Source: Gigaspora rosea (taxonomy: Eukaryota > Glomeromycota > Glomeromycetes > Diversisporales > Gigasporaceae). Taken from it: DNA of 64,000 bases. The stretch is taken from contig QKWP01001676.1 of NCBI GenBank assembly GCA_003550325.1, positions 7,334 through 71,333 of the forward strand. The letters are read 5' to 3'. The stretch's first letter is position 1. The number at the start of each line of letters is the position of its first letter. The position numbers were made by a program, and so were the translations under genes. This document shows, piece after piece, positions 34,771-46,897 of this stretch. The notes under the pieces are model-generated. The model saw only the letters and a program-made list of their open reading frames with translations, made no database searches and had not been told where the DNA came from.

Positions 34771-35269
34771 AATAACCGTTCTTCAAATCTTAGTTGATTT
34801 TAATTGCAGATTATTTCGATATTAATTGAAAATGCTAACATTATATATACAAGTCAAAAGATCTCTCACGCTTAGATAATTAAGCTCAAAGGTGTACAAG
34901 ATACAGTATAAGAAACAAATCACCCCATTAGAACGAAATTATTATCAGGGATGCTGATACTGTTTTATAGTATTCATACAGGTTTTATACAAATACGTAT
35001 TTTTTAGCAGATGCATTTTAACCTTTTTTTTTTTTTTTTGAGTAAATTTTTTTAGTCGATGGTACTAAGATAATTGTGGCAATTGGTCAATGGATCAACT
35101 CAATTTAATTGACTAAATATGACTACTAAAGTCATTCATGTAAAGGTAAGGAGCTAATTTAAGGGGATGCATATGATCATTAAAAATTTTATTGCTCTTA
35201 AAAAATACGCATAATGAACAAATGAATTTATCTTTTAATGTTCTAGACCATAAGTTCTAATATCGATTT

Positions 35270-35795
35270 TAGTCTTTTTTTTTCTTGTAGCTACGTAGAT
35301 CAGATTATTATACATGCGATGTGAACGAATAATTATGACAAGGTTTGTAATCTGTTTGGATTCTTATTTTTGTTTCATATGGGCTGATTCAACAAACCTG
35401 AAATATTTGTCCTTTTTTTTTTTTCTTGTAGCTACATGGATTATTACATGATGCGAATTAATAATTTGTAATCTGTTTAGAATTCTTATATGCAAGTGAA
35501 TATTTGTTTCGTATGGCCTAATTCAGCAAACCTGAAATTTGTCTTTTTTTACCCACATGGATTATTATATGATGTGAATTAATAATTATGACAAGGTTTG
35601 TAATCTGTTTGGAATTCTTATATGCAGTTAGTATTTTGTTTCGTATGGCCTGATTCACCAAACCTAAAAGATCTTTTTTTTTTTTTTTTTTTTTGTAGCT
35701 ACGTGGATTGGATTATTATATGATGTGAGTTAATTATGAAATTTACATACACAGTTAGCATTTGTTTCGTGTAGCCTAATTTAATATGTTTATTA
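35270..35795. repeat. minisatellite in hAT, four ~130-bp units
   Basis: Four imperfect tandem units begin with a T-run and GTAGCTACGTGGAT (at about 35275, 35411, 35541 and 35673). Each contains GATGTGAATTAATAATTATG and TTTGTTTCGTATGGCCTGAT variants. It lies upstream of the transposase gene within the element, where transposase binding sites are often repeated in this superfamily. Confidence 0.8.
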
Positions 35796-38700
35796 CTTTC
35801 TTTATACGAATAAAATTTATTCGATCATAATTCAGATTCGGCAATAAAATTGGATCTTATTCCGATTTAAAATGGTAAGTTATATATGGCTTAAAAGTTT
35901 CAAAGGACAATTTTCTATGCTTATGCGTATCTATCCGAATTGGTTAAAACGTTGCAAAATCATGATAAATAAAACAATTGTTTACCAAATGCTGCAATTA
36001 AATAATCTTAGTAAAACCAGTTTCATCAGGATATTAGATAAGCTTTAGAAAAAATTTTAAACCGAGTACTGCAAGACAAAAACCTGTATCCCTTAAATTT
36101 ATCTTGCCTAAATTCAAGAAATTCAATAATATAAAATCGAAATAAAAATAGATAAGACGACCAGAATGTCAATTGCACATTCGCTTTTTATTGCGCAAAT
36201 TCAAATTATAATCAGGTTCTTTCGATATAATAAGATTGGCTTAGCTACATTAATTATCCGATCTTGAATTCGATCTTTAGATTATCAATATTGAACTTGG
36301 ATATGCCCGATTAAAGTCAATTTATTGAATAATTTAAGATTATCTTATCACATGCACGATTATTTAATGAATTAATGGGTTTTGAGTTTGACATTATATT
36401 TGGGTTTTGGTCATGAGCCCAAACTAGATAGAAATACCAAAACCCAAACCCAAACTAGGTAGAAATGCCGTAACTAAAAAAAAGGGTTTGGGTCGCAACC
36501 CTACTGCCATTAGTACTAGCTTACTCCTTGTGAACCAAGTTTTATTTTTTATTTTCATAGCTTCTGGTAGGATATCACTGCAACCTATTGTTTTTGCAAT
36601 CTGGATGTCTACAATTCTATTACCTTTATTTTTATGGTAAACTGTGTATTGTTTCTGTAGGTGCTCGCAAACTTTCACTAATGTTCATAAAGCCTTTACT
36701 TAGCATTCGTGTTGTGGTCTTTTTTTAAAATAATTTCTATATTGTTTTGTTTGTTTCTCATTTGCGGTTTATCAACTTTGACCAAGTGCCATGCCAGTTC
36801 TCCCTATAATTGACTTGTGTTATCAATGTGTTCTTCATAGTAACAATACTTTGTAGTTTTTGATTTGTTTTTAAGATTACAACTAGGAAATGGTAATAGT
36901 TTTTTAGTTGAGCTGTTGATTACAAAGTGTTTTAATCTAATACAACTTTTGTCTATGTTTTTTAGCTTTCCAAAGTTGTTATATTTATCTAGTACCCATT
37001 TAGATTATATTGTTAATCATTTATATTTCGCATATAGGTTTGGAGTGACTAGTTCCATCAAGTTAGATACATTTGCTTGTATTAATTCTTTGATTTTAGT
37101 ATACTATTTTGGTAATTTACCCTGTGGTATTTTTTGTATATTATTGTAGAATAGTGTTCATTCTATTGTTTCAGTACTATCTTTATTTATAAATTGTTTT
37201 AGATAGGTTATGTTATGGAAGTTTAAAATAGATTTGACACTGTGACTTAGTTTCATATTTGCTAACAGCTAGTTGATTGAAGTCTTTTTTTTTTTGTTCA
37301 CTATAGGCTATCTGTTATTTTGTCTATCAAACTGAATGTCTTATTCATGCATTTCTATTATCACCTACAAAGTGTTTCATTTTTAGAAAAACTGGCCTTT
37401 CAACTAAGATTAATCTATTCATGTTTGCTGTATTCTGAAGCTGCTATAGTCTAACTTTAAGCGATTGCTTATCAAAGGCCCTTAAATTTAGCATTTTTTT
37501 GAGATATTTAGATACTATGCTATCTAAATATTGGTCATATTATTTAATCCATATAGGTGCAGATTATATAAAGTTAACATGTGTATAGTTTTTGTAAATG
37601 TCGCTTTATGCTTTGTTACAGTTGCCATTAAGGAATCAAGACTTTTCATTTTTGTATATAGAATGTATATATTCTGTATCCTATATACTACTTTTGTCAA
37701 TACCACTATATTTAGAATATAAATCGTTTGTTTTTTAATTATTTTTACTATCTTGAGTCATTAAATACTTTGCTTTGCTTTATGTATAATCTTTTTGTGT
37801 ACCTTTTTATGATTTTGTACTCTCAAAACCCAGACTCCCAAGTATCTGACTAATAGATTTTGTCAATATTATAAATACTATTGTTTTGAAAAACTATTGG
37901 CTTCTTATACATTAGGATTAATTTTGACAGATTTACTATTATTTTCACTATTTTATAAAAAAAGAAGGTAGTTTCAATTATTTTTTCTAGATCTTTTCTT
38001 TTGGGTGCTATCCATATCATATTATTCATATAGGCAATCACTAATAATTTAAATTGTGATAATATTAGCTTTCTTGGGCTTGTAGTTGAGAGTATATATT
38101 CTTTAAATTCTGTTTTTATTCTTTTAATTTGAGGTCATAGTAAATCCTCTACAGTATTGGTAATAGGGTTTCCTTTTGGTCAATTCTGTCTTGGATATTA
38201 TATGGTTTTGCCTTGCTGATTGTTGTAATTACCCAATTACCTCTTTTAGTAAAGATATTGATAATAAGTTATGTAAAATTATCAGAAAAATATATCCATT
38301 TAAATATCTTCTATAGAAGGAGCAGGTGAACTGTATTATAGGCTTTTGATATATCCTAAATTAATATCCAAATCTCCTTCCTATAGGCATGTGAGTTTCT
38401 ATTATATGAGTTAAATTTTATATGGGCCTATTGTTAAAGTACCAGGTAGAGCAACATTATTTTCTGGTACTAGTACCTCATATTTTTCTAAGAGCTTTGA
38501 TAGTCTTTCAGATAGTTTTTCATGAATACTTTTAAGTGTGATCTATTAGGATAATAGGTCTGGTCTGGTTTAAGTTACCATTGTACATGGGTTTTTTAGA
38601 TATTGGCCATATGCCACTTGTATGGAATAGTTCTGATTTTTAAACTCATATTAAAGAGTTTTGTTAGTAACTTTACTTCTACTACTAGAAGCTTCTTTAG

Positions 38701-41700
38701 AATTTTATTTGATATTGTAGATGGTTTAGTTGCTTTTTTTATAGGTGCTCTGAAAATAGTTTTTAAGGTTTCTTCTATTAAAATAATATTATTTTATTGT
38801 TAGAAAATAGTAGTATCTAATTCTTTAATTGGTTTATAGTAGCTTTTCTATAATATCTAGTAATTTTTATTTATAGAATTATATTTTGTCTAGTGCAAAA
38901 TATGCTTCCTTATTTCTTCTATAATTTTTTTTGGTTCTGTTATTTCATCTGTTAGCATTTTAATCTGCTAGTAGTCAACTGTATCAGTTCTTCTATTTAG
39001 TATACTATTTATTATTTTAATTGTGTTTTTCGCAAAGTTGTAATATCTTCTATTGATATAATAGTTAATCCTATCTCTCTTCATTTTCAGTTTTTCTAGT
39101 TGCCTTTTGTGGTACAGGTTTTTTTTATACAAATTAAATTGTCTCTTGTTGCTTTTGAGTCCTGGCTTATATCATCTAATTTATTTATCTTTAACTGTAA
39201 CAGAATCATTATTTTTCTATTATTTTATTTGCTCTTGTGGTTACTTTCTTAATAAAATATAGTACAAGTATACTCATTATGAATTTTATCAGTTTATAGT
39301 TAGCCTTAGAGCATTATGTATGTTTGTTTCAATAAATATATGACTGTGAAATCCTTTTGCACATTTATATATGAAGAGAATATACTTGTTTGCTTCAGCT
39401 TTTATTAAATTGTACCAAGTATTTCAAAACTTGTTCAACAGGTCTTTGTTATTAATTTCTTTATTTCACCATTTGGTTGTTATCAATTTGTTTGTTATTG
39501 ACTGCACAAAGTTCTCCTAGTCTTTGTCTGTTATTCTATTATATAAATATACCTTTTTTTGCTTTGCTTTATTCTTTTAGCTTTGATTAGTATTTCTATG
39601 CTTAGATTAGTAATGATAATTTTGTGATAACTTTCGGTTATGCCTAATGCTGGATTCCATTGTTGGTTCTTTTAAATTAAGTAGAACTCCGTAATTTGTT
39701 CAAATATTATTTATTTGGCTTTTTATATTGCCATGTATACTTATCAATATTGTGGAAATTTAATAAGCTAGTTAGTTCTGTTTCTTGTAAATAGTATAGT
39801 AAATGATCTTTAGGAATTGTCTAATTATTTATGTTATTGTTAAGTCCCCTAACACAATTGTGTGCATTTGCTTTGAATTTGCTTGCTGAATCTATCCTAC
39901 AATTTGCTTTTGAGCTTCTTGTGTATGTTTTGATTTCATTGAAGATAAGTAAACTGAAATAAACATTATTTTATTGTTTGCTAGAAAGAAGAAGTCTATC
40001 AATAGCACTATACTCGGTACAGTTTGTATATTATTAATATATAGTTAGAGATCTGAGTGGATTCTCGGTACAGTTCCTATACTAGATTTATGAACATGTG
40101 CTACTCCTTTGTATAGTTAGATGTGTAAGATCTTATATAGGGGTTTGATAGGGATAGCTGAGTTGTTGTTGATGCCAGTAGTTTCATTTTTGATATTGCT
40201 ATAATATGTATTCTTTTTTTGGTACAGTATTTTAACCATTGTTAGAACTTTAGATCATTATTCAACCCTTGTATGTTGTGTGTTACAATTTGTATTGTTT
40301 TTTTTGCATTTATTTCGAATATTTTAGGTTCTTTCAGATATGAAGATATTGGTGCATTATTATTTTTATTCGTTGTTATTATTAAAAATTTGCTATTCAA
40401 ACTGTGGTAGATTTGACAATTGCATTGTGTAGTGTGGTAACTTTGTGAAATCGAAGTATTTTCTTAGAAGCTTTGTTGTTAAGATAACATTTACATATTC
40501 TGTAATTGGTAGTTTTACCTCTTTATACAATGGATACTTTGTTATAATTTGGGTTAGAGTTTGTAGGTCTCTAGGTATAGAGAGTTTTTTCTATTCCCCC
40601 TTTAGTAGGAATTAGATATTATCCTGGATATATCAATCCAGCTTGATAGCATTTGTCTGAAAAAGTATATTTTCTTTAAATATCTTGCTATTTCTACTAA
40701 GTCTTTCATAGTTTTAATAGAAATCACTACCTGTAGGTTCTTTAATTGCTTAGGTTCTGAGGTAAATCCTCTTTGTTTGTAAAGTTGAAATCTGAGTATT
40801 CTCTTGGCAATAGTACTAGGATTCTGTATTTTTCTTGTATTTCTTCGATAAATAGCTTTACTTGATCTAATTCTGTTATTAGAAAGATATATTTTTCTCT
40901 TAAATATAAGGCACCAGGTAATTTTAGAAGTTAGAGCTTCAGCTTGAAAAATTTCCTAGATATTCTTCTAAATTTATAGTATTCGTAAAATATATCAATG
41001 CACTTTTTAAAATCCTTACTATTCTTAGGTCTACAGAAAAAATGACTCTTAAGTTCATTATTTAGTTCTTGAGTAGGAGCAAATAGTTGTAGTTTTGGTT
41101 TTGGTAAGTTGAAATAGATATCAGGTAGCTTTTCGAAAATATAATATTGCTTTAAATATCTACATACTCTGATAGGTTTTATAAATCCACTTCTTGACTT
41201 ATTGGAAATATATTGATGAATAGTTTTCGCAAATCTATCAGGTCATCAAATTAAGCCTGTAGAGCATTTTTGAAGTAACTTTTTAGTAGTTGAGAAAATC
41301 TAAAGGCTTGACGCATTGCTACTACAATTTGGCAAGTAAGTTTCCAATCCCTTATTGTTAGCTCAAATAGTAAAAGCTTATGTTCTTTTTTTATAATAAA
41401 GTCTGGTTTTTCTGGCAGTTCCATTAATATCTTGCTTTTGATATCTCTAATGATTCTTCTTACTTTTCAAATGGAATCTTTGTTTCAATTTTTGCAAATT
41501 CCCACAAGTAGAAGATTTTTTGGGCATATTCATGAGTATCATTATTGAGAAGATCTATACACTTGAAAAAGTTGATTGTCAGTTTTTTCTGCATTTCCAA
41601 AAAAAAATTGATTTTGATTCACTTGGTTAGTAACAACTACTTTGTGCTATAGTTTGTATTTGTCAATGGCCTTGGATAATAACTTTTAGAACTTGATCTG

Positions 41701-42800
41701 ATAGTTCAGTCTTATTTCTAATTGTTTAATGAAAGTTCTAAAAAATGCTATATTTTCTTGAGAAATTTCTGAAGAATTGCTTTGGGCATCTTTAGTTTAG
41801 CAAAAATCAATTTTAGTTTATTCACAATAAACTCTGTGAAATAGGTCTCTGATATGAATGCTTTCAAGATATTATCAATTGACTATTTTTCTTTACTTAG
41901 AGTTTGTTCTCTTTTTAGTTTTACTAGGGTTATAAATTGTACTATATTTTCTAGGCATTATCATATACTGATCTAGTTTTTTGTAGGTTTCTAGTATTTC
42001 TCTGAAATATTGAACTATACAATGGTCTTTGCTCTTCTTGATTATCATCTTGAATTGTTTCATTGAATTCTATCTCTATTTGATCCTTCATAAAAGTTGT
42101 ATCGATTCCCAAATATATAACGTGATCTTTTGGGATTATCTTCTCTTGTATCTTTTCTAGAATTTTCTATTAGTTTTTGTCTATGTCATTTTAAAACTGC
42201 ATGGTATATAGATCACTACTAGGGCCAATGTGTGAGAGTTTTCTATATAAGAGTTATTTGATAAGAAAATTATTTCACATAAGCTCACCACATCCAAATT
42301 GGGCATGTTTGTTTTGTTGATATTCCCACATGATGTCATTGTGAAATTTGGTGGGGTTCTGTGAATTGCCACTTTTTTGTTTATAATTTTTGTCTATTAA
42401 CTTGTATGAAGCAGTTTCTAGTAATATTGTGCTTTTTTCTAGTCTGTTTATCTCTTTCACTCTTTTATATTTATGTTTTTTTTTATCTATCTTCATATTT
42501 GATATCATAATAACCTGATCTTGTATAGAATTTGACAAGAACATTTTTTGCAGTTCTATTGTTGCTAATTAGTTGGCAACTACTTTGTAAAAATTAGCAG
42601 TATGCTAAGATCTTTGAACTACTTTTATTTGATATCGAATACTTGTTATAAGCTATTTCAAAACTGTTGTCCTTTTTTACTTAATTAGATTAGTTTAAAT
42701 ATACCAATATCATTGTATTTAGTAACTCTTTTCTGCTGTGTTTTGTTTACTTAGGGATTTACAGATGTTTGAAAAAACTTCTAAGTAAAATTTAATATGC

Positions 42801-43148
42801 TATTCTTTATAATAAAGACAGGGCCACTAGTTAAAAAAATTTTAAAAAAAATTTTAAAAAAAAACTTTAAAAAAAAATTTTAAAAAAAAATTTAAAAAAA
42901 AATGTGTTATATTTTTCAGATTTTATTGAAATGGAAATTAATTAGTTCATATGAACTTAATTTTTTTTATCATATCTTTTTTTTTTTGATATCTTTTTTT
43001 CATTACCTACTTGGGAATATCTGTTCAGTCTGAGCCAAAGAAACTTATAAGAAATAAAGAAATTTTGATAAAAATTTAATTTTCAAAATATCCAGATATG
43101 TTATAGAGGAGCTTGTTGAAAGATAGATAGCTACAACTTAATATTTTA
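42801..43148. repeat. AT-rich with (TTTTAAAAAAAAA)n run
   Basis: 42833-42903 is a tandem series of TTTTAAAAAAAAA-type units. The rest is featureless. Confidence 0.6.
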
Positions 43149-43240
43149 TTGGTCAAATTAATTTTATTAAGAGATTTGTTAATCATCTGTAGTTTTGTCA
43201 ATTTTAAGGTTTTATCAGATAAAACTATAAACAAAACTGT

Positions 43241-43445
43241 CATTTATATATGCATATTCAAAGAGCATTTATTAATATATATACTATTTAAATATATCAA
43301 TATTATTATTAAGATTTGCACATTAAATAAATCTAATTTATTAAATAAATTAGATTTATTTAATGTACAAATTTTAATGATAATATTGATAAACTTGAAT
43401 AACTTATATATTAATAAATGCTCTTTGAATATGCATGTACAAATG
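43241..43445. repeat. large near-perfect palindrome
   Basis: Arms of about 100 bases are centred on 43343. The inner part CATTAAATAAATCTAATTTA is exactly complementary across a 5-base loop. The outer part includes ATGCATATTCAAAGAGCATT and its complement AATGCTCTTTGAATATGCAT. The open frame through it is a consequence of the palindrome and not a gene. Confidence 0.85.
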
Positions 43446-43487
43446 TATATATATTAGAGCTAGAATCCGGATATCCAGATACCCATT

Positions 43488-43710
43488 TGCTTTTAGATAA
43501 CTAGGAAAATGGGATCCATTCAAAGTCCAAAGGACAAATATAAAATTGAGTTGTTTTTTATGTTATACCTGATCTAGCCAATAGGTATCAGTTTTCTATT
43601 GTTTTGATTATTTTTATTTTATATTATACCTAATCTATCCAATTAGAATTTAAAATTTGTTAATACACAGACATTAGGTACACTATTGCTCCATTTGTAA
43701 TATTCTTTGG
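43488..43710. repeat. dispersed repeat shared with 10430-10620
   Basis: Second copy of the pair described there. It has an extra inserted segment around 43585-43640. Confidence 0.5.
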
Positions 43711-43870
43711 ACAACTAAATAAACTGGACAACCTAAGACATTATTAGATATTAGACAAGATACATTAATTAATAATTGGATATAATAAATTATAAGTTAC
43801 AAAAATAGCTAAGTAATGCAGTGGCACAAATTTATTTCTGTTACTAACTATCATACCACAAATACTGGCA

Positions 43871-44136
43871 GTGTTGGCATTTGGACTATGTCCAATAAAA
43901 ATTTTATTTGGACATGGACAAATATGGACATGGACTATTCCAAATAGTGTCCATGTCCATATATTTTCTTTGCTAAAATTTCACCAAATTTAGCTTCAAT
44001 TCATTTTATATTCGGAATATTTCAGAGCTGTAGCCTATGCATTTTATTTGGACTAAGTGTCTTATGTCCAATAAAAAAATACGGACAATATAGACATAGT
44101 CCATAAATGTCCATGTCCATATTTTGCCAACACTAC
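43871..44136. repeat. MITE-like element with TGGACA motifs
   Basis: The ends AGTGTTGGCA and TGCCAACACT are inverted repeats. Inside, TGGACATGGAC and TGTCCATGTCC words occur on both sides and can pair. The short 24106-24205 segment is similar. No duplication was identified. Confidence 0.5.
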
Positions 44137-45702
44137 CCGCGGATACTGCAGATACCTGTGGATACACTCTAGGTTATCCGTTTAAGATTGATGAATGATG
44201 GTTACCATCTGTGAGATGTTTATAACACCTGGATATATGGTTAACCATGCGGATATTCAGATAAGGGGTTCACGGGTCCAAGCACTAATTTAGAAGAAAA
44301 CATACTGCACAGTTTTGCTTTATATATTTTAGAAAACCTTTAAAGATTATTATCTTATATATTTTAGAGAACCTATAATATTAAAAATAACCACTTTATA
44401 TATTAATTAGTTATTCATATTGCATAAACTTTAAATATATGTTGTACATACATATACAGTATGTATATACATACATATACTACATAAATATGTATCATGA
44501 TTAAAAACTAATTCATATTAATATTAGAACATTTTTATAACTTTGTTCTCATTAATAAAATTGAGAACATAAAATTTTATAGAGAACATTTTAAAAGAAT
44601 AAAATGTTCTTAAATAAGAGAACATTATTTTAATATTAATGCTTTTAAAAATTTGAATATTCTTTGAGAACATTGAGAACATTGAATTTTAAACACTGGT
44701 TGTGTGCCTCTTTCGTAAAAGCCAGTCCCATAAATCCTTTGTAATAACCGCAATAAACCTACATACTTTATTTTAATATACACGGGCATTGTAGTAAATC
44801 GTACACGATATCCGTTGCTAAAGTAAATCCGTCATCCCTAAACTCATAAGAGGTAGTTTGAGTGTAACTATAGAAGTTAAATTTAGAGGATTCACTTGCA
44901 CTTTTGTGATCAGATAGCATTGAATGATGAGTATATATGCTAATGCGCACTGTTCGATAATTTAATTAATTTAAAAAATAGGTTTAATGATTAGATTAAT
45001 TGTCCGGTCTGTATAAAAAATTGTCTTACATAGAATATAACCCCAGGTATTTCACAATCTACCATGAAATTTTTTTTAATAGAGATACATTGCATGGGAT
45101 ACCACTTTATGGTACTAAAACCCAACCAATACACTTTATTAATAGCCATAACCTTAAATTCTAATCTAACTATTACAAAGAAGCTAAAAAAATACGCCCC
45201 AAAAATTTCATAATAAAATATTCAAATTTTCAGCTTTAGCCAATTTCAGCTTCAATTACCAAAATAATTGTGGCTTATTTGTTTACATTTATCTTAGACC
45301 TTATTTAATGTGATAGTTAAAAAAAAAAAAAATCCTGATTATGGCATAGAATAGTGAATGATAAGTCCTGAATTATATTAATTTTACTTGATCACTGATA
45401 TTAATTCTTTGCATGATTGAATTTAAACAAATCTATATAGGAACTATACAATTTAGTCAAGCATTCGTCAAAAAACTTTTACCAATAAGAGATTTTAGGT
45501 CTTTTATAAATAACATACATAATTTTAATTAATTCATTTGAAAAAAATTTTAAATAACATTTTTGACATGTGTTCATTTGTTGGGAGATCAAAACAAAAA
45601 CATTGTATGAAAGTACTTGTAACATAAAAACACTATTACGATATATGCCATATCAAATTTTCACCTCACAATTATATGATTCTCTATAAGTAATTGACAG
45701 AA
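44137..45702. other. intergenic, AT-rich
   Basis: No gene seen. 44145-44290 has repeated GGATA-containing words (GCGGATAC, TGGATACA, GGATATTCAGATA). 44530-44700 has a cluster of GAGAACATT and its complement. The frame 44768-44950 has no recognisable features. Confidence 0.4.
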
Positions 45703-45709
45703 AATAAAT

Positions 45710-45889
45710 GTTGGGGATTATGCTGAAAAATTTTCATATTATATTATGAGAATTGTAAAGTTTTTTAGGGCCTTTTTTGTGATCTTTTTTTTTATAGTTA
45801 TGTTAGGGGTTAGGGTGTAGTTTTATTAATAAAAGAGTAGGTATTATAGGTTTAAATAGAGACCCCAAATTTTCATCATAATCCCCCAC
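45710..45889. mobile_element. 180-bp MITE with AATAAAT duplication
   Basis: Terminal repeats GTTGGGGATTATGCTGAAAA and the complement of TTTTCATCATAATCCCCCAC have two or three mismatches over about 24 bp. AATAAAT flanks both ends (45703-45709 and 45890-45896). No coding content. Superfamily not assigned. Confidence 0.65.
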
Positions 45890-46272
45890 AATAAATGATT
45901 TAGAGATACTGTAAATTTACTTTTCCAACCGTTATTTCATCGATGGAATAAAGCGATTTCTTTTTTCCAAGTTATCCTTTCAGTGAAATAAATATTAAGA
46001 TAATATTAATACAATTTTTTTTATTTGATTAATCATAACAGTTAAACGGAATAATGGATCGAACGTTCGGTTAGAAATCATTTGTCTATTTTTTGAATAT
46101 TAACATATAATTCGGGATACGCACTCTAGTATAAAGGTCACAAAATATATTTACAAAAAGTGGATGCCAAACAACCCACGTATCGATAAGACAAAAAAAT
46201 AAATAAACGATAAAAAAATCAATGAATAAATCAAGAAATATTTAGTTAGCCAAGAAATCGGTTAATTAATAG

Positions 46273-46849
46273 CTAAAATTCCGAAAAGTCGTCATCTTTC
46301 CATATAATTGTGATATCTCTAATAGCAACATTATGTAATCCTTTAAAAGTTTTTTCATAAGATCCATTTTTAAATGGTCTATTAAATGGATATCCCAATG
46401 GTCTACTATCAGGAATTTTATCCGACCATTTTTCACCTCCACATAATTCCGTACTCCCACATTGATCATGAAATGGTACCATATCATTTGTACCATCCGA
46501 AATAAATACCATCAATTTAAATTTTGTTCCTTTACCCTTAGTACCCCTAGGCAAAATCATATGATATGGCCATCCACAATGACAAAATAATTTTTCTGAC
46601 AAGGCTTGTTTAGTGAGCTTATCTTGCATTTCTTTTTTAATTTCAGGAAAGATTTGAGATTCATCAAACTGACTCTCATTCTTTTGAGCTGGTTTACGAA
46701 TTATAATGGACTTATCAGCTTCGCGAACAATAACAGCTTTTTCAAAAGGTTGGATAATTTTTTTAAATTTATCTAGTTCAATCCAATGCACTTGAGAGTC
46801 GGCAAATACTTCAGGAACAATGAATATGCGGAATGTAATAATTAAAATA

Positions 46850-46897
<48 letters not shown>

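Larger units (their letters stand above)
31410..36503 (-). mobile_element. hAT transposon, 5.1 kb, 8-bp duplication
   Basis: The ends TAGGGTTGCGACCCAAACC (31410-31428) and GGTTTGGGTCGCAACCCTA (36485-36503) are exact inverted repeats. The 8-bp direct repeat CTGCCATT (31402-31409 and 36504-36511) is a perfect hAT target duplication. The element interrupts LINE sequence that resumes on the far side. Sub-terminal copies of a CCAAACC-type word lie at both ends. It carries a hAT transposase on the minus strand and a minisatellite between the gene start and the right end. Confidence 0.95.
29712..42800 (-). mobile_element. old LINE, interrupted by SINE C and a hAT
   Basis: A heavily decayed minus-strand LINE. 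From its 5' side come: basic ORF1/leader remnants (42181-42544), endonuclease start IVTHNIQGLNN near 40280, reverse transcriptase with a YMNNMIWIAPK box (37850-38041; the second and third Asp of the usual YADD are changed to Asn), then C-terminal segments at 36424-36678, 31051-31329 and 29720-30220 (ACMTDLKYLRIEAFKIKIL). The line is broken by the hAT at 31410-36503 and by SINE copy C at about 30225-31020. Dozens of stops mark it as older than the other two LINEs. The right (5') edge is approximate. Confidence 0.7.

Noticed and set aside
43149-43457. 102-codon ORF
   Set aside because: Generated by the large palindrome; composition is Ile/Asn/Lys noise.
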